Assembly: GCA_049999725.1 (NCBI GenBank)
Contig: JBNGIS010022321.1
Span: 1-31,190 of the forward strand
Length of the DNA stretch: 31,190 nucleotides
Source of the DNA: Haplomitrium mnioides
Lineage: Eukaryota; Marchantiophyta; Haplomitriopsida; Calobryales
Direction of reading: 5' to 3'
This document shows positions 9,069-19,010 of this stretch, piece by piece. The notes beneath the pieces are model-generated. The model was not told the origin of the DNA, searched no databases, and saw only the letters and a program-made list of their open reading frames with translations. The first letter of the stretch is position 1. Every line of letters begins with the position of its first letter. The translations under genes were made by a program, and so were the position numbers.

Positions 9069-9454
9069 TGGTTGTCTATATGTTTAGTTAGATTTCCTTT
9101 CTGCATGTGTGTCCCTTTGAGTTATTAGATTAGTGGACATCAGATCAGCTAAGCAGACCCTGAGAACACACTTGAAGGGGGAGTCCAATCCCTTGACACA
9201 AGTCTGGTATCCTGGGGGTGAATGCTCTCTGTTCCTGATTCTATTTGCATAGTTAGGAATTAGTTAGGAATCAGTGCATGTTAGGATAGTTAGGAAGTAG
9301 TGCAGCTTAGCATAGTTAGGAATAGTTGTATCAGACCTGTGACCACCCTGAAAGGGGGAGTCCAGAGTTGTGGTGTGTTCAGCTGTGCAGGTCACTGGCA
9401 CCATTCTGCCCAAGCACAAATAAGGTGGCAGGACCTAAGTCATTGGGTCCTAAG

Positions 9455-9460
9455 AATAAA
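9455..9460 (+). promoter_or_regulatory. LTR 1 poly(A) signal
   Basis: AATAAA lies about 255 bp before the LTR end. It is kept in LTR 3 (28825-28830) and in the minus-strand LTR 4 (13817-13822), and altered to AATACA in LTR 2. Confidence 0.5.
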
Positions 9461-9723
9461 GAGGAAGAATCACACAAGAGCTGGGTGTTATGGATGTGGA
9501 CCTATGTGTATGGTATGAATGGCTGACTTGAGTGTGTGAAGAAGAAGAGTGAGAGAAGCACAACAGGCATGGAAGGAGAAGAATAGTCCTTAAGGTCTGA
9601 AAGTGGTAACTGGCAAGGGGCCATCTTAGAAAAGAACCCCAAAGCCTGCAAACCCGTCCTCCCTTGCATCAAAACCAGGCCTGAAAACGTTAAGGCCGGA
9701 AACAAGGGAGCGACATACATTTT

Positions 9724-9742
9724 TGGCACTAGAAGGAGGGCC
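9724..9742 (+). promoter_or_regulatory. Primer-binding-site-like sequence of element 1
   Basis: TGGCACTAGAAGGAGGGCC begins 8 nt after the LTR end and starts with the TGG that pairs with a tRNA CCA end. Element 3 has the same sequence with one change at the same distance (29098). I could not assign the tRNA. Confidence 0.55.
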
Positions 9743-9923
9743 GAGGGTTTGAAAAAACCTGAGACCAACCTGAACCAGAAAGACCACTGTGTGCACAAGA
9801 GACTCAAGTCAGTTGGGGAGGAAGCCACTCCTGAGAAACAGAGCAATTGGGGGTTGACGCTGTTAAGGAAAAGTGGCAGAAGGAAGGAATCCCTAGGTGG
9901 AAGTGGCAGTGACCAGTGGAGGG

Positions 9924-10634
9924 ATGGCCAACCAGGTGCCACCTTCTGGGCTTCGGGGAAGATTTAAATACAGGTCCTTCAAGAGACGCCCGAAGGATGA
10001 CCCAGATGCATGGTTGGATGACCTCGAGAACACCGCAGCAGCAAATGAAGAAGCCCATGTAAAGCTTGGAATCCTGCCGATAGTGTTGAAAGGAGAGGCC
10101 CAGCCCTGGTACAAGGACCTGCCAGACAACGTCAAGAAGGACTGGCATGCGTTTAAGGCAGCCTTTATTGCAGAGTTCAGGGGGATTGGTGAAGAGACCG
10201 AAGCGCTGATCAAGATGGGTCAGCTCAGGATGAAAAAGAAGGAGTCTGTGAGGAAGTTCCTCCAACGCTTCAACAAGGTGGCAAGAAAGTTGAATCCTCC
10301 AGCCACGGATGGGATGCTCACAGCGTGGTTCCTGGCAGCGCTCCCCAGAGGAACTGGGACCTGGGTGCGCCAAACGGATCCACAGACTCTCGACACGGCA
10401 GTCAATGCAGCCAGATCCCATGTGAAGGCTGCTACCACCAGTTCCCGGAGGAAGGCAAGGTCCAAGTACGACTCTGACGATTCTTCGGACACCTCGGACA
10501 GTGATGAGGAGACGGATCAGAGTTCCGAGTCCTCCTCGGAAAGCGAGAATGAGTCCAGCAGCAGCAGCTCAGAGGAGGACCGGTCATCCAGGAGGAGGAA
10601 GAAGAAGAAGGACCTGAAGAAGAAGAACAGGTGA
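9924..10634 (+). pseudogene. gag: Ty3/gypsy gag, N-terminal (capsid) part
   Basis: Retrotransposon gag builds the virus-like particle that packages the element RNA. The ATG at 9924 (GGGATGGCC) is chosen because the related gag at 29298 starts at the same place. Residues about 25-140 fit a plant retrotransposon gag domain (DPDAWLDDLE, AQPWYKDLP, then FKAAFIAEFRG). From about residue 175 the protein is Ser/Asp/Glu-rich, then strongly basic (RSSRRRKKKKDLKKK). The frame ends at 10632-10634. Comparison with the 30.8-kb copy shows a one-base loss just before this stop, with the basic tail continuing in the next frame. It matches the second gag at 118 of 134 residues by my count. Confidence 0.85.
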
Positions 10635-10704
10635 AGGAGGTGCGTCATCGAAAGGGGGCCAGCACGGGGAGGTACAAGAAAACCGAACCCGAACCCGAGG
10701 CTAG

Positions 10705-11583
10705 CAGGAATCTAGGGGGAGGGATCGAATTGAGGAGCTGAGTGCCAAGATGGAGGCGATGAACATCCTCCTGACAGGGATCAAACCGGAGGGAAGACCC
10801 CTACTGACCCGAAGAGTTGGAGTCTGGTGTGTCCGCTGCAAGCAACACGGACATTCCCCCCAGGAATGTCCGAATGACACCAATGCTGTGCAGTATGTAA
10901 GGGAGGAAGCACCGGAGTACGTGAGAGAAGAGGTGGAGTATGTCCTGGAGGAGGCCCCAGACACAGTGTATCAAATCCAAGGGGGACCTCGGACAATTCT
11001 GAGCAGGCCTGCAGGAGGGAACGCAGGGCCTATGAATCATTGGGTTGCGACTCGGCCACCCATGACCACAATCATGGTGTGTTGGAATTGTGGCCAACCC
11101 GGTCACGTTTCAGCAAGCTGTCCGGAGCCACGGAAGAGCAATTAGGGGCAACCGTATCCCCTCTGCTTCCAATGCAAAACGGAGGGGCATGTAGCCAGGA
11201 ATTGCCCACACGGAAGGCCAGATGCTCCCCCTGGGCCAAGCTTAAATCCTCCTCCCCCCTCAAACGTCAATCTGCTCACTCTAGACATGGAGGAGGAAGT
11301 TGAGTTGCCAAGTTGGGAGACACCAACATCAGAGGAGTGTTTCAGGGTGGTCACCAGGGCAGGGACCAAGGCCAAAACGAGGGGCCACAGGAAGACCGAG
11401 AAAAGAGCTGAGAAGGAAGTGGCTCGAGCGACCTCACCTCGGAATGACCCTGATTATCCGCGAGATCATCCGACATGGTTCTACCCGGAGCAGCAGGACC
11501 AAGTGAGGAAGCAGTTGGAGGCCTTGGAGGCTCTGGAAGAAGAGCTGGCAGCAGAGGAAACCCTCAAAGGGGTCCGGAAGTAG
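10705..11583 (+). pseudogene. gag: Gag nucleocapsid part with three zinc knuckles
   Basis: This is the RNA-binding part of the same gag, in a different frame from the capsid part. It starts with a short coiled-coil-like segment (IEELSAKMEAMNILL). Three CX2CX4HX4C knuckles follow: CVRCKQHGHSPQEC, CWNCGQPGHVSASC and CFQCKTEGHVARNC. A TAG at 11143-11145 separates the second knuckle from the third; the frame then stays open to the TAG at 11581. A Pro-rich linker and a Glu-rich segment follow the third knuckle. The frame change near 10630-10720 and the internal TAG show that this copy is inactive unless it is read through. Confidence 0.8.
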
Positions 11584-11684
11584 CAGGGAGGGACCCATGA
11601 GGTACCAAAGATGGTTGCAACTGCGGAAGAGGTGACAAAGGCCACCCCCTACAGCATTCAAGCGGACATCAAAACTGTCCTGTC

Positions 11685-11981
11685 ATGGCAACCGTGGGCC
11701 AACTCATCAAGGATAGCCCATTGTATCGAAGACAGCTCCGCGAATTGCTGATGGGTGCAAAGAGGAGGAAGAGGCTACCCAAGGTGGGAACTCCAGCAGA
11801 TCTACTGCTGGTCTGTGAGGACAAAGGGGCTCCTGAGATCGACATCCAGATCGCAAGTTGCACCTTGTCCTTAGTGCCCGTAGACGGAGGGGCGGGCGTC
11901 AACATCATGGTGGAGGAGACTGCTCACAAGTTGGGATTCACGGAATTCCAGCACACAGCCCGAATTAAAGAAGATGAGTAG
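11685..11981 (+). pseudogene. Truncated Ty3/gypsy aspartic protease
   Basis: This is a retropepsin-like segment that would cut the Gag-Pol polyprotein. The active-site motif is VDGGAGVNIM, with the catalytic Asp at about residue 67, preceded by a hydrophobic strand (CTLSLVPV). The family's DGGS/A motif is matched. The upstream frame ends at 11583, and homologous sequence bridges to this frame by a further one-base shift near 11680. Family-like sequence stops at about 11955, before the second half of the protease. Reverse transcriptase, RNase H and integrase are absent, so element 1 is truncated here. Confidence 0.7.
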
Positions 11982-12024
11982 GAAGGATAGAACTAGCAAG
12001 AGCAGTAAGAGAAATTGGATGCTT

Positions 12025-12775
12025 TCAAGGTACTATGATGGGTGGTGGTCTCACATCATGCCTCACCACCACCTTGTCTCTTCTGGAATCCCTCTTCGTT
12101 AATACACTTACTGCTTTTGAAACTTCCTTCCAGTCAGAAGTCAAGCCATTATCTTTTGTTCTGTCTTCCAAAAGTAACTCCAATTCTCTTTGTAGATCAT
12201 CATTTGCTGGCTGTAGGAACAGCTCCGGCCTATCCTTCTCTAGGGTAAATTTCTCCATACGAGAAAATTATGAAAATTGCCTCTCAAATTCCCGAAAAAG
12301 CTCAATAGGCACCAACCCTTTGTTGGCTTGATTCACCCATTCAATGAATGACTTTTTAGTCGCTCCATCAGCATCTTCCAGTGAATATTCTTCCTTTAGC
12401 TAGAAAGAAAAGCTCTCCCAGTCACCCTCATACACTCAAACAAGCTCCCTAACCCGTCCGTCCAACAGTTAACTCAAAAGTTTGAATCATATCTCTTTCT
12501 AGAACTTTGTTGAGTTCCATCTCTTGGGCATAGTACTTCAGATATTTGGAGATATTTCTCCCATAAAATTGGTCCAGCAATCCAACAATAGATTGCAGAG
12601 CTCTTATGACCACTGCTTCTTTTTGGTCAAAGGCTTGCTGTTGCTGCATAAAAAGGGCAAATGCTTGGAACATTTGCGCAATATTAGGGTCCAATTGTAG
12701 CATTGGAGTTCCTTGACCAGAAAAACTCACATTAATTTCTAAAGTTTCTAAAGTCTCACATTCTCTCCACCCCAA
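12025..12775 (-). pseudogene. gag: Second, unrelated retrotransposon gag (decayed)
   Basis: This minus-strand gag belongs to another plant LTR family. The first segment (12775-12449) has QAFALFMQQQQAFDQKEAV, FYGRNISKYLKYYAQEMEL and a MIQTFEL segment. The second (about 12445-12025) has EWVNQANKGL, ELFREFERQFS, LFLQ and DWKEVSKAVSVLTKR. A one-base frame change near 12455-12475 separates them. In-frame stops lie at 12436-12438, 12400-12402 and 12268-12270. The order of motifs is as in intact relatives, so it is a decayed copy rather than a rearrangement. Its upstream leader is split by a solo LTR. Its 3' side abuts the truncated element 1 near 11960-12040. Confidence 0.75.
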
Positions 12776-13550
12776 AGGCTTACGTTAGGTTTACCAACTA
12801 TTACGTGGCAGTAATCTAGGTCTAAGAATACACGTGGTATATGGCTGTGGAGAAGGTTGTGTGAAAGGTAGAAGCTTTGGTGACTTTAATTCTGAAATGA
12901 AACAACTTTGTCAAAGATTTAGTGCTTATTGCCTTTGTGGATTCAATTCCTCTTAAACAAAGCAAAGGTAAGCAATTTTCCCTACCTTTGTACTCAAATT
13001 TCAGTCAAGAATAGCGTATGATTTGTTTGGTTTTTGGATCTGTAACTCCTAGTCTGAAATGCAAGTTGCATAAAAAAGCTGTGTACAAATCTTAAGTGGT
13101 AAATTCATAGCGAATTGCTCTCCACAAACAGAAACTCAGTTGATGTTTCAAAAACCGAAAAACCAACACTCATAAAGTTTCCCAAGTAATAACTCTTTTG
13201 ATTCAAATGATCTTTGCTTGAAATTTCATAGATAGAATTTTCATGCTCAACTCTAGCCTCTCACAAATTTTCAGCTTCTATACTGCTCTTGGTAGAAAGA
13301 AAGAAGCTATAAATCCAATAATGAAAGAAAAATGACTTTGAAGAGCCTCAATAATGTTTCTTCAACTTCAACCGGCTGTCACAGAATGATCCCAAATCCA
13401 AATGCATCACAATTTGATGGAAACTATAGCCCTAGTCATCTGCTTCTCAATAATTATCTGTTTTTGTCCAAAATCGTTGTAGAAACGTTGCAATTACCCA
13501 AATTGTGAAGCTATCTTTGATTCAACCCTTTTGTCTTCAATTGCCCATAA
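12776..13550 (-). other. Leader of the minus-strand gag element, proximal part
   Basis: This is AT-rich sequence upstream of the minus-strand gag. No reading frame is conserved. It resumes at 17000 on the other side of the solo LTR, so it was one continuous stretch before that insertion. Confidence 0.5.
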
Positions 13551-13555
13551 GTATG
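13551..13555. repeat. Target-site duplication GTATG, left copy
   Basis: GTATG directly flanks the TGTCGC end of the solo LTR. The same five bases follow its other end at 16995. Confidence 0.93.
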
Positions 13556-14412
13556 TGTCGCTCCCCTGTTTCGGTCCTTAACCTTTTCAGGCCCTGTTTC
13601 GAGCGCAGGACAGAACATATTTCGGGCTTTCAGGTTCTTTTCTGAGATGGCCCCTCGCCATTTACCACTTTCAGACCTTAAGGACTCTTCCTCTCCTTAC
13701 AGGCCTGTTGTGCTTCTCTCTCTCTTCTTCTTCACACACTCAAGTCAGACACTCAGTATCATGCACAGGTCCACTTCCATTTATACCCAGCTGTAATTTG
13801 TGTGTAATTCTTCCTCTTTATTCTTAGGACCCAATGACTTAGGCCCTGCCACCTTATTGGTGCTTGGGCAGAATGGTGCTGGTGACCTGCACAGCTAAAC
13901 ACTACAACAGGCTGGACTCCCCTTTCAGGGTTGTCACAGGCCTAAACTAGATTATTCTAACATGCACTAATTCCTAACTAATTCCTAACTATGCAAATAG
14001 GATCAGGAACAGAGAGCATTCACCCCTAGGATACCAGACTTGTGTCAAGGGATTGGACTCCCCCTTCAAGTGTGTTCCCAGGGTCTGCTCAGCTGATCTG
14101 ATGTCCACTAATCTAACAACTCAAAGGGACACACATGCAGAAATGAAATCTAACTACACATATATAAACAACACATATGTACACTATATGCAAGAGAAAA
14201 CAGAGTCCTTGAAGGCACTCTGGAATTCTAACTATTTATACTTCCATTGTGAATCCCGCTGCCTTACAACTGCAGCCCAGCAACCCACACACCCTCCACT
14301 CCATATAGTTTTTCAACTTCCCTCGCGAGAAGCCCTGCTTTTACTTCCTCATGCTAGGAAGAGAGTTTCTTTTACTTACACCTCTGGAAGACAGCTCTAC
14401 CAGCTGCCGGTA

Positions 14413-14812
14413 NNNNNNNNNNNNNNNNNNNNNNNNNNNNNNNNNNNNNNNNNNNNNNNNNNNNNNNNNNNNNNNNNNNNNNNNNNNNNNNNNNNNNNNN
14501 NNNNNNNNNNNNNNNNNNNNNNNNNNNNNNNNNNNNNNNNNNNNNNNNNNNNNNNNNNNNNNNNNNNNNNNNNNNNNNNNNNNNNNNNNNNNNNNNNNNN
14601 NNNNNNNNNNNNNNNNNNNNNNNNNNNNNNNNNNNNNNNNNNNNNNNNNNNNNNNNNNNNNNNNNNNNNNNNNNNNNNNNNNNNNNNNNNNNNNNNNNNN
14701 NNNNNNNNNNNNNNNNNNNNNNNNNNNNNNNNNNNNNNNNNNNNNNNNNNNNNNNNNNNNNNNNNNNNNNNNNNNNNNNNNNNNNNNNNNNNNNNNNNNN
14801 NNNNNNNNNNNN
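14413..14812. other. Assembly gap of 400 N inside LTR 4
   Basis: The gap falls over the region that is tandemly duplicated in LTRs 1 and 2. By alignment to the other LTRs the missing segment should be about 460-770 bp. Confidence 0.99.
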
Positions 14813-15871
14813 TGTGCATCAACCTCAAAGAATTCCAATGTCGCCCAGGTATACTCCCCCGCAACTCACGAGCCCGATCCCACGAATGGTCGTTAATCCC
14901 GTTTTGCTCCTTGGAGTTGGGAGGTGACGACGCGTGGCGCCTGATAGTTAATCCCGTTGCAATGGAGAAGGAGCGTGCGCTGCGTGTCCTGCAGTTGATC
15001 GAAGGAAACACGATGTCAACGGTAACAACTCCGAGGAATCTTGCGAGAAGAGATTCCGCAGATTCCCGTAGGAGCAAGTCCGAAGGGGCTATCGAAATCG
15101 AGTTCCGCAGTGCCCCTCGGAATCGATTCCAGGGAATCTCCTTCGATGCCCCCGCAGATGCTTCTTTCCTCCCCTCGCGCCACGTCCTCCTCTCCACCGC
15201 CGTCCGCCGCCGCCCCGCAAGGGGGTAGGCTGACCGTCGCGCTGCCTGCCTTCCGCAGTTGACCCGCACATTGCCCGAGGTCGGATGAACTCTCCTCCTT
15301 GTGACGCATGTTCCGTGAGTCGCTTCGAGGTCTCTGGAGTCGCCACGTCCTCCGAAGGGCGCCGTCCGCCGCCGCCCCGCAAAGGGGTAGGCGGACCGTC
15401 ACGTTGACCTTCATCCGATGTTGACCCCCGGAACCCCTTCCTTGCTTCCCAGCGTGCCACGTTTCCGAAGCCGTCCACGGAATCACTGTGCTCGCCGAGT
15501 AAGAACTGCTGCCGATTGTCGCCATTTCGTCCTTCCCTCGAGATAAGAACCAAGCGTGCGCTTGAGGCTCCTGTTGTTATCTGTTGCAAAAGCTCAATAT
15601 AGGGACTGCAAGGCCCCTTAGGACCGTTAGTCCCTCTGACGAACTGTCAGATGTTGCCGTTGGACCCCACCGAAGCTTTGCCTCAGGTCCTGCCGGAGCT
15701 ACGATGAATCTCCCTTTCGGTTGCGCTTGTTCCCCCGTCAGTCGCACCGGCGTTCTCTTGATTTTCTGGCTGCCCCATCTTGCCACCCGGTTCACCGATA
15801 GATCGTCTTTTTGGCGTACCCTTCGTTTCCCCCAACCGGATCGGCGCCACATCGCCTTTCTGGCTCAGCCT

Positions 15872-15971
15872 NNNNNNNNNNNNNNNNNNNNNNNNNNNNN
15901 NNNNNNNNNNNNNNNNNNNNNNNNNNNNNNNNNNNNNNNNNNNNNNNNNNNNNNNNNNNNNNNNNNNNNNN
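15872..15971. other. Assembly gap of 100 N inside LTR 4
   Basis: The gap falls within the ~48-bp internal array, so it is probably of arbitrary size. Confidence 0.99.
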
Positions 15972-16994
15972 TGGTCGGTTCATGATGGATCGCTGTTTCC
16001 CCACTGATATCAGCACCTTGTTTGAATCGGGTCGCCGCCAAGTCGTCGTTTTGCCTTCGCTCGCTCTTACTCGGCCCGTTAGGTGATCTGTCCCCCTTTC
16101 GGCTCTCCTCTCCTCTTCCTCTTCGATCTGCGATGTATCGCCCTTACGGCCCTCCTCCATTTTCCTTCGGCCGGACCTGCGATAAGTCGTTGTTTCGGGC
16201 CTTCCTCCTTGCTCCCCAGTTGGGTCTCTCGCGGATCCCTCTTAAGCGGGGTGCCCCACGTCGTAAGACGGATCGGAACCCCGCTAAGTGGGCTCCCCGT
16301 TTAGGGAGGCGCCTTTCCGCAGATCCGCGGGCCTCCTGGCGCTGCCACGTAGTCCGTGGAATCCCGTGAAGGCCTCTGGAGACGCCACGTTTCCGTGGAA
16401 TCTCGCGGGACCTCTCGGGGACTTCACTCTTTTGCCAGGACTTACCAACTTGGACGGATCGTTCGATCGGCCTCTGCAGGGCTCGCTCTTGCTTGCGGGA
16501 TCGAGCCGTCCCTCTTCCTTGGCCTTGCTCGCCCTCGTGAAGATCTCACCTCCTCATTGTCAGCTCTTGATGCTTGTTTCCCAGTTTTGTGGCCGCTGCA
16601 GGACCCCCGCGATCTGCCTTCCTTTGGAGTGCCTTCGGGCTTCCTTGTTGCTGATCCCTTCTTCTTCCTCCTGCGATCGCCTCGCCATGGGTGGCGAGTC
16701 TGCTCTTTCTCCCCAGCTCCCATCCCCGCATCCACCTTAGGCCCACGATTCCCCTTGGCCTGCTTTGAATTCGAAAATGGGGCCCCTCCCTTGGCTGGCG
16801 ATCCCTACTCTCCTTCCTCCTCTCCTCCGCCATGATCCTGTTTCCCTCCCAAGATTCATGCACCCTGCTCTTATCAGCTATTTGAGGTAAGCAGCTGTTC
16901 TTGCGAGGACTTCACCCTTGCTAAGGAGCATTTGGGTCGCTGATGCTTCTGCTTTAGTGAATTCTGCTTGAATGCTCCAAAGCACCGGTTGACA

Positions 16995-16999
16995 GTATG
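16995..16999. repeat. Target-site duplication GTATG, right copy
   Basis: This is identical to 13551-13555 and directly abuts the other LTR end. Confidence 0.93.
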
Positions 17000-18289
17000 T
17001 GTGTAGAACTTCAAATGACTCAAACTTTCTTGTAAAGAAATGCTACTTGTTGTGAGCTTTAGATTGCTGTGCTGCTTAAACTTTTCTTTCTCAGGAAACT
17101 CTCCAAACCTACATGAAACTGAACCCCTTCTTCTCTTCTTTTTAGGGTTTTACTAAAAGAAAGTTAACTCCCTTTTCACTTATTATAAGAACAACAATAA
17201 GTAAATTCCTTTGTAGAATGGAGCTTAAATAAGGTAAAAATAGCAGAGAAAAATTTCTTCCTTGATTATTTGATAAGTTGATGAAGCAAATCGAACTTTC
17301 GATGCCAACTATTCAACATTTACCCAAAGTCTCATTTGAAGACGACCCAAGAAAACTCCACTTCAAATCAGGTCAGAATATAGATCATGAGGTTCTGTCG
17401 CTCCCCATATGTGATAATTGGCAACAATACTAGAATAGGTGAGTTCATAACCAAATTCAAGAAATTATCATCGAAGTGATAAACAATCCACTAGCAAAAA
17501 TCAAATCGAGGAATAATTCGCAAGCCAACAAAGAAAGGATTTGGAAGAGGAAAGTTAGGAGTAACAAACAATCCTCTATCCATCATTGATGTCTCGACCC
17601 ATAAGCAGCTTAAGCTCCACTGTCAATCCTCGTTGCTCAAATAGATCTCTTCCCCCCTTCGAACTCCCCCTATGTATCTCTCGATAATATTGCCCTGATC
17701 GTTGTCAATGAGCCCCCTCTTTCTGCCTCTTCTCTCTTCTATCTTTTCTGCAAAATATCTTTAGATGCAATCCAAAGAATCCTCGAAGAGCCAATAGGCT
17801 GACCTTCTCTCTACCTACCATATCTAGAGCACCTTCCACGTTGCACTAACATATACTAATTTTATTATTCTAGAAAGTTCTTGAGAGTGCTTTGTTGCTG
17901 CTTCTATGATTTTCTCTAAATTTAATTGTGGTAAGAAGATCATTTTTCTCCCTTCTTTTGCTACCTTTCAACACATTAGCCAAACCACAACACGACAATG
18001 ACAAGTGTCGCCACTCTAGTCACGGGCATACTTAAAGGGAGGAAAAGACAAGAAGGAAAAAAAAAGAACGTGGGCTCTCTTAAACGGCGATTTCTAGAGC
18101 TGCACAAGTCAGATGTGCATGATTTTAATTTTGTTGGAGAGAGGACAACTTGACTCAGCATTTGGTGTTAATACTAGTTATTGAATCTTGAATGCTATGG
18201 CACAGTATGCATAAACAGATAGGGTACTCTTCAAATGAAGAAAAACAAGAACTTCCAAGCAAGGGTCAAGATGGAAATCAAGAACGAGG
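17000..18289. other. AT-rich stretch, leader remnant of the minus-strand element then unidentified
   Basis: There is no gene. TGTCGCTCCCC at 17399-17409 matches the reverse complement of the LTR 3' terminus and may be the end of the minus-strand gag element's own LTR. No TGG-type primer site follows it in that orientation, so this is weak. The remainder shows only scattered stops and AT-rich runs. Confidence 0.4.
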
Positions 18290-19010
18290 ACAAAATAAGC
18301 ACGAGGTATAGATGGCCTCATTTCAAGGCTTTTGAGATTGATTTTTCTATGCAAGAAAAATAGCTATGGGGGAGAGAGTTCTAGTGATACTTTACTTGAA
18401 GCGGGTGTATTCGTGCGGAAAGACTATCAAGAGTAAAGGTGGACTGAAGAGGGACTAAGAATCATTGGGTAGGAGGCTCTAGAGGCTTAGTCTATTCGGC
18501 TAGACTCATTCTTGAAAGTAATTTACATTCAGAGATGAACCAATACTTGGAGGAGAAGAGAATTCTTTCGGCTCATATTTCGTGAGAGGCAGCCGATGGG
18601 GGGTCGTGGTGTTGTTTTCACTTTGGTTTGTGTAGGAGATCAATCTCAAGAGCACTAGAAGAGTGATGTTGGTTTCACATTCAAGGAGAGCAATGGGTGG
18701 AGTGGCAACATTAGTTCCCATGTCCTACAAGGGAGATCCAACCAACGCTTGGAGTAGAGTGGGTTGGCCAATTGTCGAGAGGGCTATCTTCCATAGGTGG
18801 AAGTTAAAGAAGACCTCTTTTGAGCCGTAGGAAGTAAATCCACAAATTGTAGCGATGGAAGTGGATAAACTATTTGGATGAGGTGCGTGAGTGGGGGATG
18901 GAAGTGTGAAGAGCCGCAAAGTAGTCCGCGTGATGTTGAATTGTTCACTAGGTATTGGCAACCTCTGATTTTTGCTATATTGTATTTGTAGATATTTAGT
19001 AGAGATACTG
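18290..19010 (+). mobile_element. Highly diverged LTR-like remnant
   Basis: The order of short matches follows the long LTRs: AGCACGAGGTATAGATGGCC, then AAGGTGGACTGAAGAGG, CTCATTCTTG, GAGAGGCAGCC, TTTGTGTAGGAG, GAGTGGGTTGG, AGAGGTGGAAG-like, AAACTATTTGGAT and TATATTGTATTTGTAG. It covers the end of U3 through the TATA region. No ends or target duplications are visible, so it is an old, eroded relative. Confidence 0.55.

Larger units (their letters stand above)
5888..9715 (+). mobile_element. Ty3/gypsy long LTR (5' LTR of element 1), 3.8 kb
   Basis: The LTR runs from TGTCAGCCGG to GGGAGCGACA, so it has the standard TG/CA ends within TGTC/GACA. Three other copies of the family share both ends (20735, 25513, and minus strand at 16994). 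It is followed 8 nt later by a primer-binding-like site and then by gag, which makes it a 5' LTR. It is unusually long. U3 is about 3.2 kb and contains a ~48-bp repeat array, doubled GC-rich hairpins, a 317-bp tandem duplication and a palindrome. A TATA box at 9061 and AATAAA at 9455 bracket the likely R region. Many open frames cross it on both strands, but none is conserved between LTR copies, so I call no gene in it. Confidence 0.93.
13556..16994 (-). mobile_element. Solo Ty3/gypsy LTR (LTR 4)
   Basis: The reverse complement starts TGTCAACCGG and ends GGGAGCGACA, the same ends as LTR 1. Both sides carry GTATG, and no internal region accompanies it, so it is a solo LTR left by recombination between two LTRs. 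By eye it is the closest of the family to LTR 1 in R and U5. It contains the doubled GC-rich hairpin (about 15190-15240 and 15361-15405), the AATAAA signal (13817-13822, minus) and part of the ~48-bp array. Two assembly gaps interrupt it. Open frames crossing the Ns are artefacts. Confidence 0.95.

Noticed and set aside
9502-10421. Minus-strand frames of 106-205 codons opposite gag
   Set aside because: They are shadows of the gag coding strand, which has clear capsid features.
14053-15525. Long frames spanning or next to the Ns in LTR 4
   Set aside because: Two are mostly unknown residues from the gap; the others are LTR frames without conservation.
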